Source of the DNA: a virus
DNA: 36,068 nt
Strand: one strand, 5' to 3'
Virus record (IMG/VR): IMGVR_UViG_3300010885_003030
Location: 1 to 36,068 of that record
Part shown: piece by piece, positions 1 to 9,485 of the stretch
Layout: each line of letters opens with the position of its first letter
Numbering within the stretch: position 1 is the stretch's first letter
Notes under the pieces: model-generated
What the model saw: the letters and a program-made list of their open reading frames with translations, nothing else
What the model was told of the DNA's origin: nothing
Databases searched by the model: none
Made by a program: the position numbers and the translations under genes

Positions 1-1
1 A

Positions 2-3000
2 TGGCAGCGTATTACAGGAACATTTACTACTGCTTCTAATACTGCTAACGTATCAGTATATCCAGTTTGGACTATCGCAAGTGGTTTTGGAACGACATAT
101 ATAGCATCACCGCAATTAGAAACTGGTTCAACTGCTACTACATACCAACCAAACTTTGATATATCACCTGCTGCGTTAGGATTAACAACTGCTCCTAATA
201 GAGCAATTAATTTCACTACTAATGTGCAAAAAAAAGTTGAGGTTATTAAGAATCCAACAAATAGAGATGGCACTTACTATATTGCTACAGGGCTAAGAAA
301 ACCAGTAGAAGTTATTAAGAATCCTACGCCACGTGAAAATGTTGTATATAATACATATCCTTTTAATTTTAGATTATCAAAATTACAAACACAGGTGTTC
401 AATACCGTATTATCGAGTAATTTACAGAAGCAATTAGCAGTAATTAAGAATCCAACACGCGATTCTATTGTTTGGAATACAACTAATCTTCAGAAAAAAC
501 TGGAAGTAATTAAGAATCCAACACCGCGTGATGATGTTGCTTATGACGTAAACTACCCTGTAAAATTTAAAACAATTGGAGTCAATCCAACTCCACGCGA
601 TGATATTGTATATAATACAAATAATCTACAGAAACAACTTCATATTATTAAGAATCCAACACGTAATGATGCTGTTGTTTGGGACGTAAACAATCTACAG
701 AAACAACTCCACGTAATTAAGAATCCAACGCCCAGGGATGATATTGCATATGATGTAATTACATACCCAACTAACTTCAGATTATCAAAATTACAAACAC
801 AGGTGTTCAATACCGTATTATCAAGTAATTTACAGAAGCAATCAGCAGTAATTAAGAATCCAACTACAAATGATGCTATTGTTTGGGACATAAACAATCT
901 ACAGAAACAACTTGAAGTAATTAAAAACCCAACACCGCGTGATGATGTTGCTTATGACGTAAATTATCCCATTAAATTTAAAACAATTGGAGTCAATCCA
1001 ACACCAAATGATGCTATTGTATATGATGTTAACAATTTACAGAAGCAATTTGAGATTGTTAAATTACCTGTAAAAATTGACAGCACGTATCGTCTAACAA
1101 ACTTTGATACAACATATTGGACCTATCTCAATAATAGTAATTTGATTGCGGTTGGAACAGCAAATCCAAAACTTATTAATTATACCCCAATATCAGCAAT
1201 ATCAACAAGTGGGTCAAATACTGTATTAACTATTTGGAATCCAAGTTCCAGTATTAATTATATGACTAGCGGACAGACTTATTATGGTGTGTTTAATGGT
1301 AGCGGACAGTATCTAAGCCTTTCATCTACTCCATTTCAATTTGGTACGGGTAATTTTACTGTCGAAGCATGGATATATCCTACTGCATATACATCGGGCG
1401 CTGGAGCTACTTCAATTGTTCATGATAACTGGGCAACGTCTCCTACATATACAGTCAATCAGTGGCAGTTTGGTCTTGGCAATGCAGGTCAAGCATATTT
1501 TGTCTATACCACTTCCACCTCAGCATATACAACAATAGGTGGCGGTACTGCTTCATTAAATCAATGGTCTCATATTGCCGCAGTAAGAAATGGTACAACA
1601 ATTACTGTTTATTTAAATGGTGTTTCTGTAGGATCTGGTACAAATTCCAATACAGTAGGTGTAGTAGGATCTGGAACAACTTCAATTGGTCAGCAAACAG
1701 GTGGTTCGCCCCGTTACTATTTTGCTGGATATATTTCTAATGTTCGCATGGTTAATGGCACCGCAGTATATACTGGTCCATTTACACCAATGGGTCCATT
1801 GACTACTAAACAAGTTGCCCGCACAAATGTTGTTGCGTTAAGTGGTACTGAGACTGCGTTACTGACCCTACAGAATAGCACGATATTAGATAATTCTATA
1901 TCGGTACCGCAACCAACTTATATTACTGGCACTACATATGGTGGTGGATTCAATGGTATCAATTATCTTTCTTATTCTCCAGGTAGTACTCTCACATTTG
2001 GTTCTAATAATTTTACAGTAGAAATGTGGATATATCCTACAGTTACTATACCATCTACAGCATATCTTTTTGATACTAGAGTAGGTGGTGGAGGTAGTTG
2101 GTGCTTTGGTTGGGGATTGGGAAGTTCTTTCGCAAGCTTACAATGGTATAACGGAGGAGTTATAGTTACTGATCCATCAGCCGCATCAACTTATTCACCT
2201 AATACTTGGTATCATGTGGCATATGTTAAAAATGGATCAACGGGGACACTTTATAGAAATGGTGTAGCTGTAGTTTCAGCACCAGATTCATCAACTTATA
2301 CTACTGCTTCAACAACTTCTACTATTGGTATATCTTCTGCAATATCGCAAGGGTTTACTGGCTACATCTCAAACCTCCGTATAGTTAAAGGCACAGCAGT
2401 TTATACTGGGGCATTTACTCCAAGTGGTCCGTTAGCCAATATAACAAATACGAGTCTATTAGCACTACAATCTAATAGTCCAACAGCCGATACAACCGGT
2501 CTCAATACTATCACCAACAATAACTCCAATGGACTAGTATTAGCTACATCATTCCCAGCTGGTAGTAACATAATATCTAATATTGGCTTAGTATCAATGA
2601 CAGTGAGTCAAGCATTAGGAACTGTTCCTGCTGTCAATGATTATATTCTTGTAACTGATACTATTACAGGAAATCAAGCATTGACTCCAATTGTTAGTGT
2701 TTCTAGTGCTGCGAGCAGTCCAGCAGGACAAGCAGTAGCAGTATATCCAAACGTAGTTATTGGCTCCAACTTAGTGAGCACTAGTAGCGGGGTCTTTACT
2801 TGGACTGCTCCTGCTGATGTTACCAAAGTTAGTGTTGTTGCCGTGGGTGGTAGCGGCGGCGCTGGAGCTGGTGGATATGGTGGTGGTGGCGGCGGTCTTG
2901 GATGGAAGAACAATATTACCGTAGTTCCAGGTCAAACATACTATGTGGCTGCCGGTGCTCCTGGCACCTTTGGCGGTCCAGAGTTTAATGCTGGAGTTAG

Positions 3001-6000
3001 CTATTTTAATAGTACTTCTACAGTAGCAGGATACGGCGGCGGCAATTGGGATAATTCTTTAGGTGGATCTTATTTTGGTGATGGCGGCGGCCAAGGCGGT
3101 GCTGGCGGCCGATCAAGTGGTTTAAATTTTGGTGGCGGTGGTGGCGCCGGCGGTTATAGTGGCACTGGTGGTGCTGGCGGGTCAGGTGTTGCAATTTCTG
3201 GATCTAATGGATCTGGTGGCGCTGGTGGTGGTGGCGGAACAGGTAATTTTGCCGCAGGATCAGGCGGCGGCGTTGGGTTACTAGGAACTGGATCTAGTGG
3301 TTTAGGAAGTTCGGGTGTTGCGAGTGGATCCGCAGCAGGCGCAGGCGCTGGCTCTGGTGGCTCTGGCGTTACTTACGGTGGCGGCGTTGGCGGCGGACAA
3401 GGAATTGGAGGTAATCCTGGCGCCGTAAGAATAATGTGGGGAAATTCTCGTGCTTATCCTTCTACTCTTGTAACAGATTTATCAACCGGCCCATTAATAA
3501 CTATTACAGTTGCAACAGCAGGTGTATCAAATCTAAATACTGCTAATACTTGGGCATATCAACTATGGGATCCTGAACTATTTTCTCAATCAAATCTATT
3601 AACAAATACAAGTCCACAGACTGCTCGTGAAAACTTATACTACGCTAGTTTAGTAAGTGGAAGATACGGTAGAAGGTTCCCATTTGAAACTCCCGCTGCG
3701 TTATCAAACAATGTAACAACAAGCAACCTTCAAAAAAGATTTGAAGTTGTTAAGACACCTGTTCAAGTTCCTAATAATTATAGACTTTCAGATTTTGATA
3801 GTTCTCTTTGGACTTACTTTAACAATACAAATAGAATTGCTGTTGGAAATGCCAATCCAAAATATTCCGGCATTAGTAATAATACCATTGGTTCATTGCC
3901 AACTGCAATAGGTTCTAATCTCTCAGTCATTGTTTATGGAACTTTTACTAATGTTATACCAACTACAAATGATCGACTATTATTAACTGATACCTCAACT
4001 CAAAATCAATCATTGGCTTCAGTAATAAGTTCAACAACCACTGGTTTCCCTGCTCAGGCATTGTTTGAAGGAAACGGTACTTCAACCGGTCCTGGTGTTA
4101 GCGGCAATGGTGTATTAACGGCTGGTTCAGGTGCAGCAGGCGGATATTATTCATTTACGTGGACTTGTCCTACAGGAGTCACATCAGTTTCAGTAGCGTG
4201 TATAGGCGCTGGTTCTAGCGGAGTTAACTCGAATGGTGCATTTGCCGCAGGTGGCGGTGGAGGCGCACTTGTTTATGGAACAGTTACCGTGGTTCCAGGC
4301 ACTGTTTACAATGTTCAAGTTGGTGTAGGTGGTACCAGTCCTGTATTTGCAGCAAGCAATTCCACTAACATGACCGCTGGCGGAGGAAGTTGGTTTAGTA
4401 CTTCGTCAACTTTGATTGCGGGCGGTGGATCAGCTAATATTGGTGGTATTTTCGGTGGGACTTACGCTACTGCAGGCGGTAATGGTGGTAATGGTGGCGC
4501 CGGCTATACTCTTGCTACTACTCAAGGAGGTGGTGGTGGTGGCGCAGGCGGTTATTCAGGCGCTGGTGGCAACGGCGGCAGTGGTAGTGTTACTGGAGGT
4601 ACAGGTGCTGCTGCTAATGCTGGTAGTGGCGGCGCCGGCGGTGGTAGCACAACCGCTGTTTCAGCTTTCAATTCTGGCGGCGGCGGCAGCGGCGTCGGTA
4701 TACATGGATTTACTGGTGTTACTGGTGCAGCAGGTAATGGTCAATTAAGCGGCGGAGCAGGCAGTGGCGGTACTCAAGGTACTCAAAGTACTGGATCTCC
4801 TTCTGCTCTTAGTGGAGCTGCTGGTGGTCTATATGGTGGTGGTGGCGGCGGACCTGGAACTAGTGCTACAGGCGTTTTAGCTGGAGCTGGCGGATACGGT
4901 GCTGTAAAAATTGTATGGCCAACAACTACCAGACTATATCCAAACACATCAGTTACTACAGCCACTGACACTACGTTTACCGGCGGCGCAAATATAATAA
5001 TTTCTTCATCCTCAGTTAGCAATTTAAGTTTAACTAATCTATGGAATATGAAAGCATGGGAAGCTGACATATTTCCTCAGGCAAACGTATCAATAAACAC
5101 AAGTCCAGTAACTGCTCGTGATAATTTATACTATGCTACACTAGCCAGAGGCAGATATGGACAAAGATTCCCATATCAAATGCCAACTGGCATTCCTGGT
5201 GCTGACTATAAATTTGATATAAACACTATTAACAAATTTAAACTGCCATCTATAAAGAATCAAACATTTGACGCTCCAGTCACTAGTAAACTTTCGTTCA
5301 TTGATAGTCAGTATTGGTCAGCTTATAATAACCCAAACAGTATTATTATTGGGCAAGTAAGTCCAAAAATTGCCACTTCAATTACATCCACTTCAACTTC
5401 AACTAGTGGATCAAACACAGTCATTAATTATATCAATTCTAATAATATTAGTCCAACAGTTGGGGATTATGTATTAATTACTGATACTAGTTCTTCCAAA
5501 CAAATACTTGCTCCAATTTCTGCTGTGAATAATAATCTTTATACTACTGCTTTGGGACAAGTGTTATTAACCAATGGAACAGCAACTGGCACAGGTGCTG
5601 CTTTTGTTAATACAACATCTAATCAAAATAATTATACTTGGGTTGCTCCCACTGGAGTCTTTAGTGTATCAGTTGTTGCTGTTGGTGCTGGTGGTGCTGG
5701 AGCTAATGCTCCTCCAGCAGGCGGCGGCGGTGCTCTTGCTTGGGCTAATAATATTCCTGTAACACCGGGGACAACTTATAACATAAAAACAGGGTTGAGT
5801 GGTCTTGATACAACAAGTGGAACAGCGAGCATATTTACAGCAGGCTCAGTTACTGTTACAGCAGGTGGTGGAACCGGCGGTACTCAGCAAACAACTACAG
5901 GTGGCGGTGGTGCAGGTGGCACTTGGTCAGTAACTGGATTAAGTGCTAGTCTATATGGTGGTGGTAATGGCGGTGCAGGCGGAAATGCACAAGGCTATAA

Positions 6001-6832
6001 CTTCGTAGGTGGTGGTGGCGGCGGCGCGGGCGGATATAATGGAAATGGTGGAACAGGGGCCAATCCATTTCCTGGTGCTCGTGCTGCTACTGCTGCTGCT
6101 GGCGGATCTGGAGGTGGTGGTGGCGGCGGCGCTAACATATCTAACGCAGACGGCAATAGTGGAAGTGGCGGTGGTGGTGTTGGCATATTAGGCACTGATG
6201 GTTCGCAAGGCGCTGCTGGATCTAGCGGTACTGGTGGATATGTCGGGCAATCTGGTGGTGGCGGTGGTGGTTCAGGCGGCGGTGGCGGTGCAGGCGAAGG
6301 TGGCGCAACTTATAGTGGTCCAGGTGGCAGTTATGGCGGTGGTGGTGCTGGTGATAACCTAGGTGATGGTGGTGCAAGTGGTGGCTTGGGTGCAGTAAGA
6401 ATCATCTGGCCCGCGGTAAGAAGAGCAGATGGCGTATCTGTTAGAGCATTTGGATCTTCAACAGCAACAACATTATTAGCAACTGATCAATCGAGCACTT
6501 TAGTAGAAAGTACAATCTCAATTCCAACTTCATATGTTGCTAATCTAGATCCTACTAAAACATGGACCGTACAGTTTTGGGATCCAGAAGTGATTCCTCA
6601 GTCAAATATCAGAACTATTATGCCTCCAACTAATGTGCGTGAGAATTTATATTATTCTACATTAATCCCAAATAGAATAGTAACACCTTATAGCAGAACT
6701 CAAACTCCTTATAACGAACCAATCTATGTTGATTCAAGAGGAATAATAACTAAGTATAGAACTGCGGCATTGGGTAAGGGTGTTATTGATGTTGCCTTCA
6801 AACCAGTAACACCGATACAATTCTGGAATTAA
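2..6832 (+). CDS. Giant modular tail-fibre/adhesin-like structural protein (5' end outside window)
   Basis: The frame is open from base 2, so the 5' end is outside the window and the GTG at 224 is probably internal. The first visible residues end in a QLETGSTATTYQPNF-type stretch, common at the edge of carbohydrate-binding domains of phage fibres. Next come about ten copies of a 20-25 residue repeat built on NLQKQLxVIKNPTPRDD (nt 224-1070). Two LamG/concanavalin-like domains follow (about 1270-1790 and 1920-2440), each with FTVExWIYPT and GYISNxR motifs. Three Gly-rich domains, each opening with a TWxxPxGVxxVSV strand and closing with AVxIxW, lie at about 2797-3435, 4144-4920 and 5627-6410. 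A TARENLYY-type motif follows each. I infer a host-binding or virion surface role. Glycine-rich stretches are low complexity, so homology there is weak evidence. Confidence 0.8.
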   Translation, partial: WQRITGTFTTASNTANVSVYPVWTIASGFGTTYIASPQLETGSTATTYQPNFDISPAALGLTTAPNRAINFTTNVQKKVEVIKNPTNRDGTYYIATGLRKPVEVIKNPTPRENVVYNTYPFNFRLSKLQTQVFNTVLSSNLQKQLAVIKNPTRDSIVWNTTNLQKKLEVIKNPTPRDDVAYDVNYPVKFKTIGVNPTPRDDIVYNTNNLQKQLHIIKNPTRNDAVVWDVNNLQKQLHVIKNPTPRDDIAYDVITYPTNFRLSKLQTQVFNTVLSSNLQKQSAVIKNPTTNDAIVWDINNLQKQLEVIKNPTPRDDVAYDVNYPIKFKTIGVNPTPNDAIVYDVNNLQKQFEIVKLPVKIDSTYRLTNFDTTYWTYLNNSNLIAVGTANPKLINYTPISAISTSGSNTVLTIWNPSSSINYMTSGQTYYGVFNGSGQYLSLSSTPFQFGTGNFTVEAWIYPTAYTSGAGATSIVHDNWATSPTYTVNQWQFGLGNAGQAYFVYTTSTSAYTTIGGGTASLNQWSHIAAVRNGTTITVYLNGVSVGSGTNSNTVGVVGSGTTSIGQQTGGSPRYYFAGYISNVRMVNGTAVYTGPFTPMGPLTTKQVARTNVVALSGTETALLTLQNSTILDNSISVPQPTYITGTTYGGGFNGINYLSYSPGSTLTFGSNNFTVEMWIYPTVTIPSTAYLFDTRVGGGGSWCFGWGLGSSFASLQWYNGGVIVTDPSAASTYSPNTWYHVAYVKNGSTGTLYRNGVAVVSAPDSSTYTTASTTSTIGISSAISQGFTGYISNLRIVKGTAVYTGAFTPSGPLANITNTSLLALQSNSPTADTTGLNTITNNNSNGLVLATSFPAGSNIISNIGLVSMTVSQALGTVPAVNDYILVTDTITGNQALTPIVSVSSAASSPAGQAVAVYPNVVIGSNLVSTSSGVFTWTAPADVTKVSVVAVGGSGGAGAGGYGGGGGGLGWKNNITVVPGQTYYVAAGAPGTFGGPEFNAGVSYFNSTSTVAGYGGGNWDNSLGGSYFGDGGGQGGAGGRSSGLNFGGGGGAGGYSGTGGAGGSGVAISGSNGSGGAGGGGGTGNFAAGSGGGVGLLGTGSSGLGSSGVASGSAAGAGAGSGGSGVTYGGGVGGGQGIGGNPGAVRIMWGNSRAYPSTLVTDLSTGPLITITVATAGVSNLNTANTWAYQLWDPELFSQSNLLTNTSPQTARENLYYASLVSGRYGRRFPFETPAALSNNVTTSNLQKRFEVVKTPVQVPNNYRLSDFDSSLWTYFNNTNRIAVGNANPKYSGISNNTIGSLPTAIGSNLSVIVYGTFTNVIPTTNDRLLLTDTSTQNQSLASVISSTTTGFPAQALFEGNGTSTGPGVSGNGVLTAGSGAAGGYYSFTWTCPTGVTSVSVACIGAGSSGVNSNGAFAAGGGGGALVYGTVTVVPGTVYNVQVGVGGTSPVFAASNSTNMTAGGGSWFSTSSTLIAGGGSANIGGIFGGTYATAGGNGGNGGAGYTLATTQGGGGGGAGGYSGAGGNGGSGSVTGGTGAAANAGSGGAGGGSTTAVSAFNSGGGGSGVGIHGFTGVTGAAGNGQLSGGAGSGGTQGTQSTGSPSALSGAAGGLYGGGGGGPGTSATGVLAGAGGYGAVKIVWPTTTRLYPNTSVTTATDTTFTGGANIIISSSSVSNLSLTNLWNMKAWEADIFPQANVSINTSPVTARDNLYYATLARGRYGQRFPYQMPTGIPGADYKFDINTINKFKLPSIKNQTFDAPVTSKLSFIDSQYWSAYNNPNSIIIGQVSPKIATSITSTSTSTSGSNTVINYINSNNISPTVGDYVLITDTSSSKQILAPISAVNNNLYTTALGQVLLTNGTATGTGAAFVNTTSNQNNYTWVAPTGVFSVSVVAVGAGGAGANAPPAGGGGALAWANNIPVTPGTTYNIKTGLSGLDTTSGTASIFTAGSVTVTAGGGTGGTQQTTTGGGGAGGTWSVTGLSASLYGGGNGGAGGNAQGYNFVGGGGGGAGGYNGNGGTGANPFPGARAATAAAGGSGGGGGGGANISNADGNSGSGGGGVGILGTDGSQGAAGSSGTGGYVGQSGGGGGGSGGGGGAGEGGATYSGPGGSYGGGGAGDNLGDGGASGGLGAVRIIWPAVRRADGVSVRAFGSSTATTLLATDQSSTLVESTISIPTSYVANLDPTKTWTVQFWDPEVIPQSNIRTIMPPTNVRENLYYSTLIPNRIVTPYSRTQTPYNEPIYVDSRGIITKYRTAALGKGVIDVAFKPVTPIQFWN
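371..456 (+). repeat. 86-bp direct repeat, copy 1
   Basis: This 86-bp stretch recurs at 779-864 with only two visible mismatches. It encodes the fibre segment LSKLQTQVFNTVLSSNLQKQ and the following VIKNPT. Similarity continues beyond the repeat (503 onward matches 914 onward, offset by one extra codon), so the duplicated block is more than 200 bp. Confidence 0.9.
779..864 (+). repeat. 86-bp direct repeat, copy 2
   Basis: Second copy of the repeat at 371-456, in the same reading frame, 408 bp downstream. The near identity at DNA level, including synonymous positions, suggests recent duplication or gene conversion within the fibre gene rather than selection on protein alone. Confidence 0.9.
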
Positions 6833-6839
6833 ATAAATA
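6830..6839 (+). promoter_or_regulatory. Candidate T4-type late promoter element
   Basis: The string TAAATAAATA overlaps the stop codon of the fibre gene and lies 16 nt before the ATG of the next gene, with an AGGAG ribosome-binding site between. It resembles the TATAAATA late-promoter box of T4-like phages. The match is short and AT-rich, so this is tentative. Confidence 0.35.
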
Positions 6840-6855
6840 CAACAGGAGAATTAAA

Positions 6856-7119
6856 ATGGCACTATTTGACGATTTAGACGCAATGTTCCCGTCACACACT
6901 CACTTTTATCAAGTAAACTTACCAACAATGAATGAAGCATTAGAAAGATGTGCTCGTATGACCAGCGAACTTGGACACGTATTCACTTATAACGGTACAA
7001 TGTTCATGGCTGTACAACATAGTTTAGGGAATGATAACCCATGGCTCACTGAAATCGCTGATCCAAATCCAGAAGTTGTTGAAGCCGAGATTACAGTTGT
7101 TGATACTAAGAAAAAGTAA
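6856..7119 (+). CDS. Small conserved phage protein, 87 aa, unknown function
   Basis: ATG start preceded by AGGAG at a normal spacing. It is 23 bp downstream of the fibre gene on the same strand and is the last gene before the terminator at 7139, so it is probably co-expressed with the structural module. The protein is acidic at its N-terminus (MALFDDLDAMF) and ends in a lysine run. It has no signal peptide, membrane segment or recognisable catalytic motif. I do not recognise a family. Its place suggests a virion or assembly role, which is inference. Confidence 0.7.
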   Translation: MALFDDLDAMFPSHTHFYQVNLPTMNEALERCARMTSELGHVFTYNGTMFMAVQHSLGNDNPWLTEIADPNPEVVEAEITVVDTKKK

Positions 7120-7138
7120 TTTTAGTCATTATCAATAA

Positions 7139-7168
7139 AAAAGCCCTGCTATAATATGCAGGGCTTTT
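7139..7168. terminator. Bidirectional intrinsic terminator
   Basis: The arms AAAAGCCCTGC (7139-7149) and GCAGGGCTTTT (7158-7168) form a perfect 11-bp stem with an 8-nt loop. A T-run follows the stem on the + strand, and the A-run before it serves as the T-run on the - strand. It sits between two convergent genes, so it can end both the structural and the replication-side transcripts. Confidence 0.9.
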
Positions 7169-7238
7169 CCATTACTGAGGGCAGTTACTGGAGGTGCCGC
7201 CCCCAGTGAATTCCGTTAGCGATCCTGAACAGCAGCAA

Positions 7239-8348
7239 CTACATGCTTGCCGCACCCTTGTTGAACTCTGCAAAGTTCTTCAACTTAGAAGCCTTAAAGG
7301 TCATCTTATAGTTAGTGAGCGCAGCATGGACCAGCATGACCTGCAACTCAACACCGAGATTATCCATGATGAAACGCAGCACATTGTCAAACTGAGCATG
7401 GAAGTGATCGTTTCCCTTATCAGTCTTAGCATTCTTGTCCCAACATTCCTTAAGTTCATAGCACAATGCAACTGTCAATGAATAACAAGCCGCAATGTCC
7501 TTGTTCTTAAGCTCACGCACCTTACCCTCGAGAATATGCGTAGGGTTAGGCATGTTAGCAGACACCTTGCGATGTGCGTTAAACTTAAGTGCAACGCCTT
7601 CACCAACAGTACCTGCAATGAGATCAGTAAACTCAGTCTCATTGAGATGATCTTCGCTCAACAGTTCGCTAACAAAACTCCAAGAACGAGGAGTTGCAAA
7701 ACTCTGACCGCTCATCTTAGCATCGAAGTTAAAAAGGTCAACCTTATTGGCAGTAATGTAACCAACGACATCGGGGTGGATCTTGTTATTAATGGCCCAA
7801 TTCTGCCAAGTATCAAAGTCTGGACGCAGTGTCAAGTGAATGAAACGATTAGCAAGCGGAGCAGGCATGCGATATGTAACGCCACGATCAGTGTCACGAT
7901 TACCAGCAGCAACTACTACAACATTGTCTGGCAGCACATAAGTACCAACACGACGATTAAGAATCAACTGATAAGCAGCAGCTTGTGTAGCAGGCGGAGC
8001 ACTGTTCATTTCATCTAGGAACAATACAACAATAGGGTAATTAGCAGCATCTGCCATTGTAGGCAGATCTGGAGGAGCACTCCAGGTAGCAGTATGTGCT
8101 TCGGTGTTGTAATAAAGCACACCCTTAAGATCGGAAGGATCCATCAGTGCAAGACGAAGATCGTACAACTTGCCGCCCATATCTGAGCAGATATCAGCAA
8201 CTAGTTCGCTCTTGCCAATGCCTGGAGGTCCCCAAAGGAACACAGGACGCTTGCGCTTCATAGCGACAATAATTTCACGCTTTGCAGCATCAAGAGTAAC
8301 ACTGCGGGTTTCAGTAAGCGAATCACCAGACTTAGTTTTAGTAGACAT
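7239..8348 (-). CDS. MoxR-family AAA+ ATPase
   Basis: 369-residue AAA+ protein. Walker A GPPGIGKS is at residues 40-47, Walker B VVLFLDE at 107-113, a sensor-1-like AAGN at 147-150 and a candidate arginine finger in PAPLANRF at 162-169. This order and the length fit the MoxR/CbbQ branch of AAA+ chaperones, which remodel partner proteins and are usually encoded beside a VWA-domain partner. No VWA protein is seen here. Upstream is an OB-like phage protein (8394-9092). The start is an ATG with a strong GGAGG site, behind a sigma70-like promoter at 8383-8410. The substrate in the phage is unknown. The AAA+ assignment is firm and the MoxR branch probable. Confidence 0.85.
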   Translation of the reverse strand: MSTKTKSGDSLTETRSVTLDAAKREIIVAMKRKRPVFLWGPPGIGKSELVADICSDMGGKLYDLRLALMDPSDLKGVLYYNTEAHTATWSAPPDLPTMADAANYPIVVLFLDEMNSAPPATQAAAYQLILNRRVGTYVLPDNVVVVAAGNRDTDRGVTYRMPAPLANRFIHLTLRPDFDTWQNWAINNKIHPDVVGYITANKVDLFNFDAKMSGQSFATPRSWSFVSELLSEDHLNETEFTDLIAGTVGEGVALKFNAHRKVSANMPNPTHILEGKVRELKNKDIAACYSLTVALCYELKECWDKNAKTDKGNDHFHAQFDNVLRFIMDNLGVELQVMLVHAALTNYKMTFKASKLKNFAEFNKGAASM

Positions 8349-8382
8349 TTGGCACCTCCAAGTTGTTAACGTCTATATTGTT

Positions 8383-8410
8383 ACTATATACTCTTACGCT
8401 TCTTTGTCAA
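8383..8410 (-). promoter_or_regulatory. Sigma70-like promoter for the MoxR gene
   Basis: Minus-strand TTGACA (8410-8405), a 16-bp spacer and TATAGT (8388-8383). The -35 lies inside the 3' end of the upstream 232-aa gene and the predicted start site leaves a leader of about 28 nt before the MoxR ATG. Confidence 0.7.
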
Positions 8411-9092
8411 CCTTTGTTCTTACATAATGCAAGCGAGTGATATTTTCCGCTGCATGTTGCTTAATCTTAGCAGTTGTAATCTCGACCATATGGCCCTGTT
8501 TGAATTCCCTGTCACCAGCAAAATTAACAATATTACCTGCTTCTGTCAGAGCAGTTGTATAATACTTAAACCAATTCTTACTATAGATGCAACTGAGAAC
8601 TTCTACCTTTCCTTCGAACTTATCACCAATCAAACCAAAATGAACAGAACGTCGCTTGAGATCATCAACACGATCCCACGTCTTGTCATAAGCAACACTA
8701 CGTTCCCAAGCATTGGGAAGACTGGCAATCAATCCCATCGTCAGTTGATCGTTGGAAGCAACTGATTCCTTGTAAGCAGCATTGGCGGCACTCATGGTAT
8801 ATGAGTTGGCCTTGCCGCTCATGATCTCCAAGGTCTTGCCTTTGTAATATTCGATGATCTCGCGAGCACGTTCGTAATCTGCTTCGCACGTATCGAAATC
8901 ATCGGCATCAGTCCTGTTCAAGATGACAGTCATGATATGACGGTTAGTCATCTTGTTAAGCGGAGTATTGATACCCGTAGAACTACTAACATAACCTTCG
9001 TTGCCTCGCTGAGCAGCAACAGCCGCAGCAAAGACATCCTCGATGGGATAGAGTGTGACAGTAGATTGGATGTTACGTTCACGTTTAGCCAT
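8394..9092 (-). CDS. Phage protein with C-terminal OB-like domain, 232 aa
   Basis: The C-terminal part (about residues 150-228) has the pattern HxGxxGDKFEGxVEVL, then GNIVNF, then F-x-G-HMVEITTAKIKQH and a final RLHYVRTK. I recognise this as a domain that recurs in phage replication or recombination proteins and looks like an OB fold. That is recollection plus inference. The N-terminal part is of unknown function. The ATG follows the stop of the GIY-YIG gene by 1 nt, with GGAG upstream, which indicates coupled translation. It may act with nucleic acid, but no catalytic residues are visible. Confidence 0.7.
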   Translation of the reverse strand: MAKRERNIQSTVTLYPIEDVFAAAVAAQRGNEGYVSSSTGINTPLNKMTNRHIMTVILNRTDADDFDTCEADYERAREIIEYYKGKTLEIMSGKANSYTMSAANAAYKESVASNDQLTMGLIASLPNAWERSVAYDKTWDRVDDLKRRSVHFGLIGDKFEGKVEVLSCIYSKNWFKYYTTALTEAGNIVNFAGDREFKQGHMVEITTAKIKQHAAENITRLHYVRTKVDKEA

Positions 9093-9093
9093 T

Positions 9094-9420
9094 TCATGCT
9101 CCTCGCTTGTCAGAGTTGAGAGCGGGCATCATCTTACGGATGAGTTCACGCTCGTAATCATGTGCCGCAGTCTTTCCACGAATGACTGCAAGTATAGTAT
9201 ATTCGATATCTTCCTTGCAGTCAAGTTTACGAAGTGCCTGACACAGTAGCCAGTTAAGACCCTCAGTCTGAGCACGATAAAAGTGCTTGGCTATACGGCT
9301 GCGGACTGACTTGTCCACAGTGCTCTGTGTCTTGGCAGTAACACCAATGTACAACTTACCTTTTACGGTAATTTGGTACACTATGTGGTTGCGGTCTGTG
9401 CGCTTCTTTCTCTGCATCAT
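9094..9420 (-). CDS. GIY-YIG family endonuclease-like protein, 108 aa
   Basis: The protein has the GIY-YIG core in variant form: IVYQI and KLYIGVT near residues 13-26, an arginine-bearing helix (RSRIAKHFYRA), and a late glutamate in ERELIRKMMPALN, the usual metal-binding position. It is compact, with no extra DNA-binding domain, so it may be a stand-alone nuclease, either homing-type or for host DNA degradation. The gene begins ATGATG. The first ATG lies exactly 6 nt after a TATTAT -10 element, so the mRNA may start at the start codon. The next gene downstream follows its stop by 1 nt. Confidence 0.75.
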   Translation of the reverse strand: MMQRKKRTDRNHIVYQITVKGKLYIGVTAKTQSTVDKSVRSRIAKHFYRAQTEGLNWLLCQALRKLDCKEDIEYTILAVIRGKTAAHDYERELIRKMMPALNSDKRGA

Positions 9421-9426
9421 ACACTT

Positions 9427-9454
9427 ATAATAGCACCAATAGGGGATGTGTCAA
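9427..9454 (-). promoter_or_regulatory. Sigma70-like promoter, leaderless configuration (GIY-YIG gene)
   Basis: Minus-strand TTGACA (9454-9449), a 16-bp spacer and TATTAT (9432-9427), followed by exactly 6 nt and then the ATG at 9420. With the usual -10 to start-site distance, transcription would begin at the A of the ATG. Confidence 0.7.
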
Positions 9455-9485
9455 CCAGAAAGATTAGGGGCTAACCCATTGAAAT

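Noticed and set aside
224-230. GTG at 224 as the start of the fibre gene
   Set aside because: The frame is open upstream to base 2 and encodes a plausible carbohydrate-binding domain end, and no ribosome-binding site precedes the GTG.
2674-2913. Proline-rich reading frames opposite the fibre gene (also near 4783-5070 and 5995-6195)
   Set aside because: They are complements of glycine codons in the Gly-rich domains, with no ribosome-binding site or separate conservation expected.
7194-8018. Plus-strand frames opposite the MoxR gene
   Set aside because: The minus strand encodes a complete AAA+ protein with all motifs. The opposite frames have no recognisable sequence.
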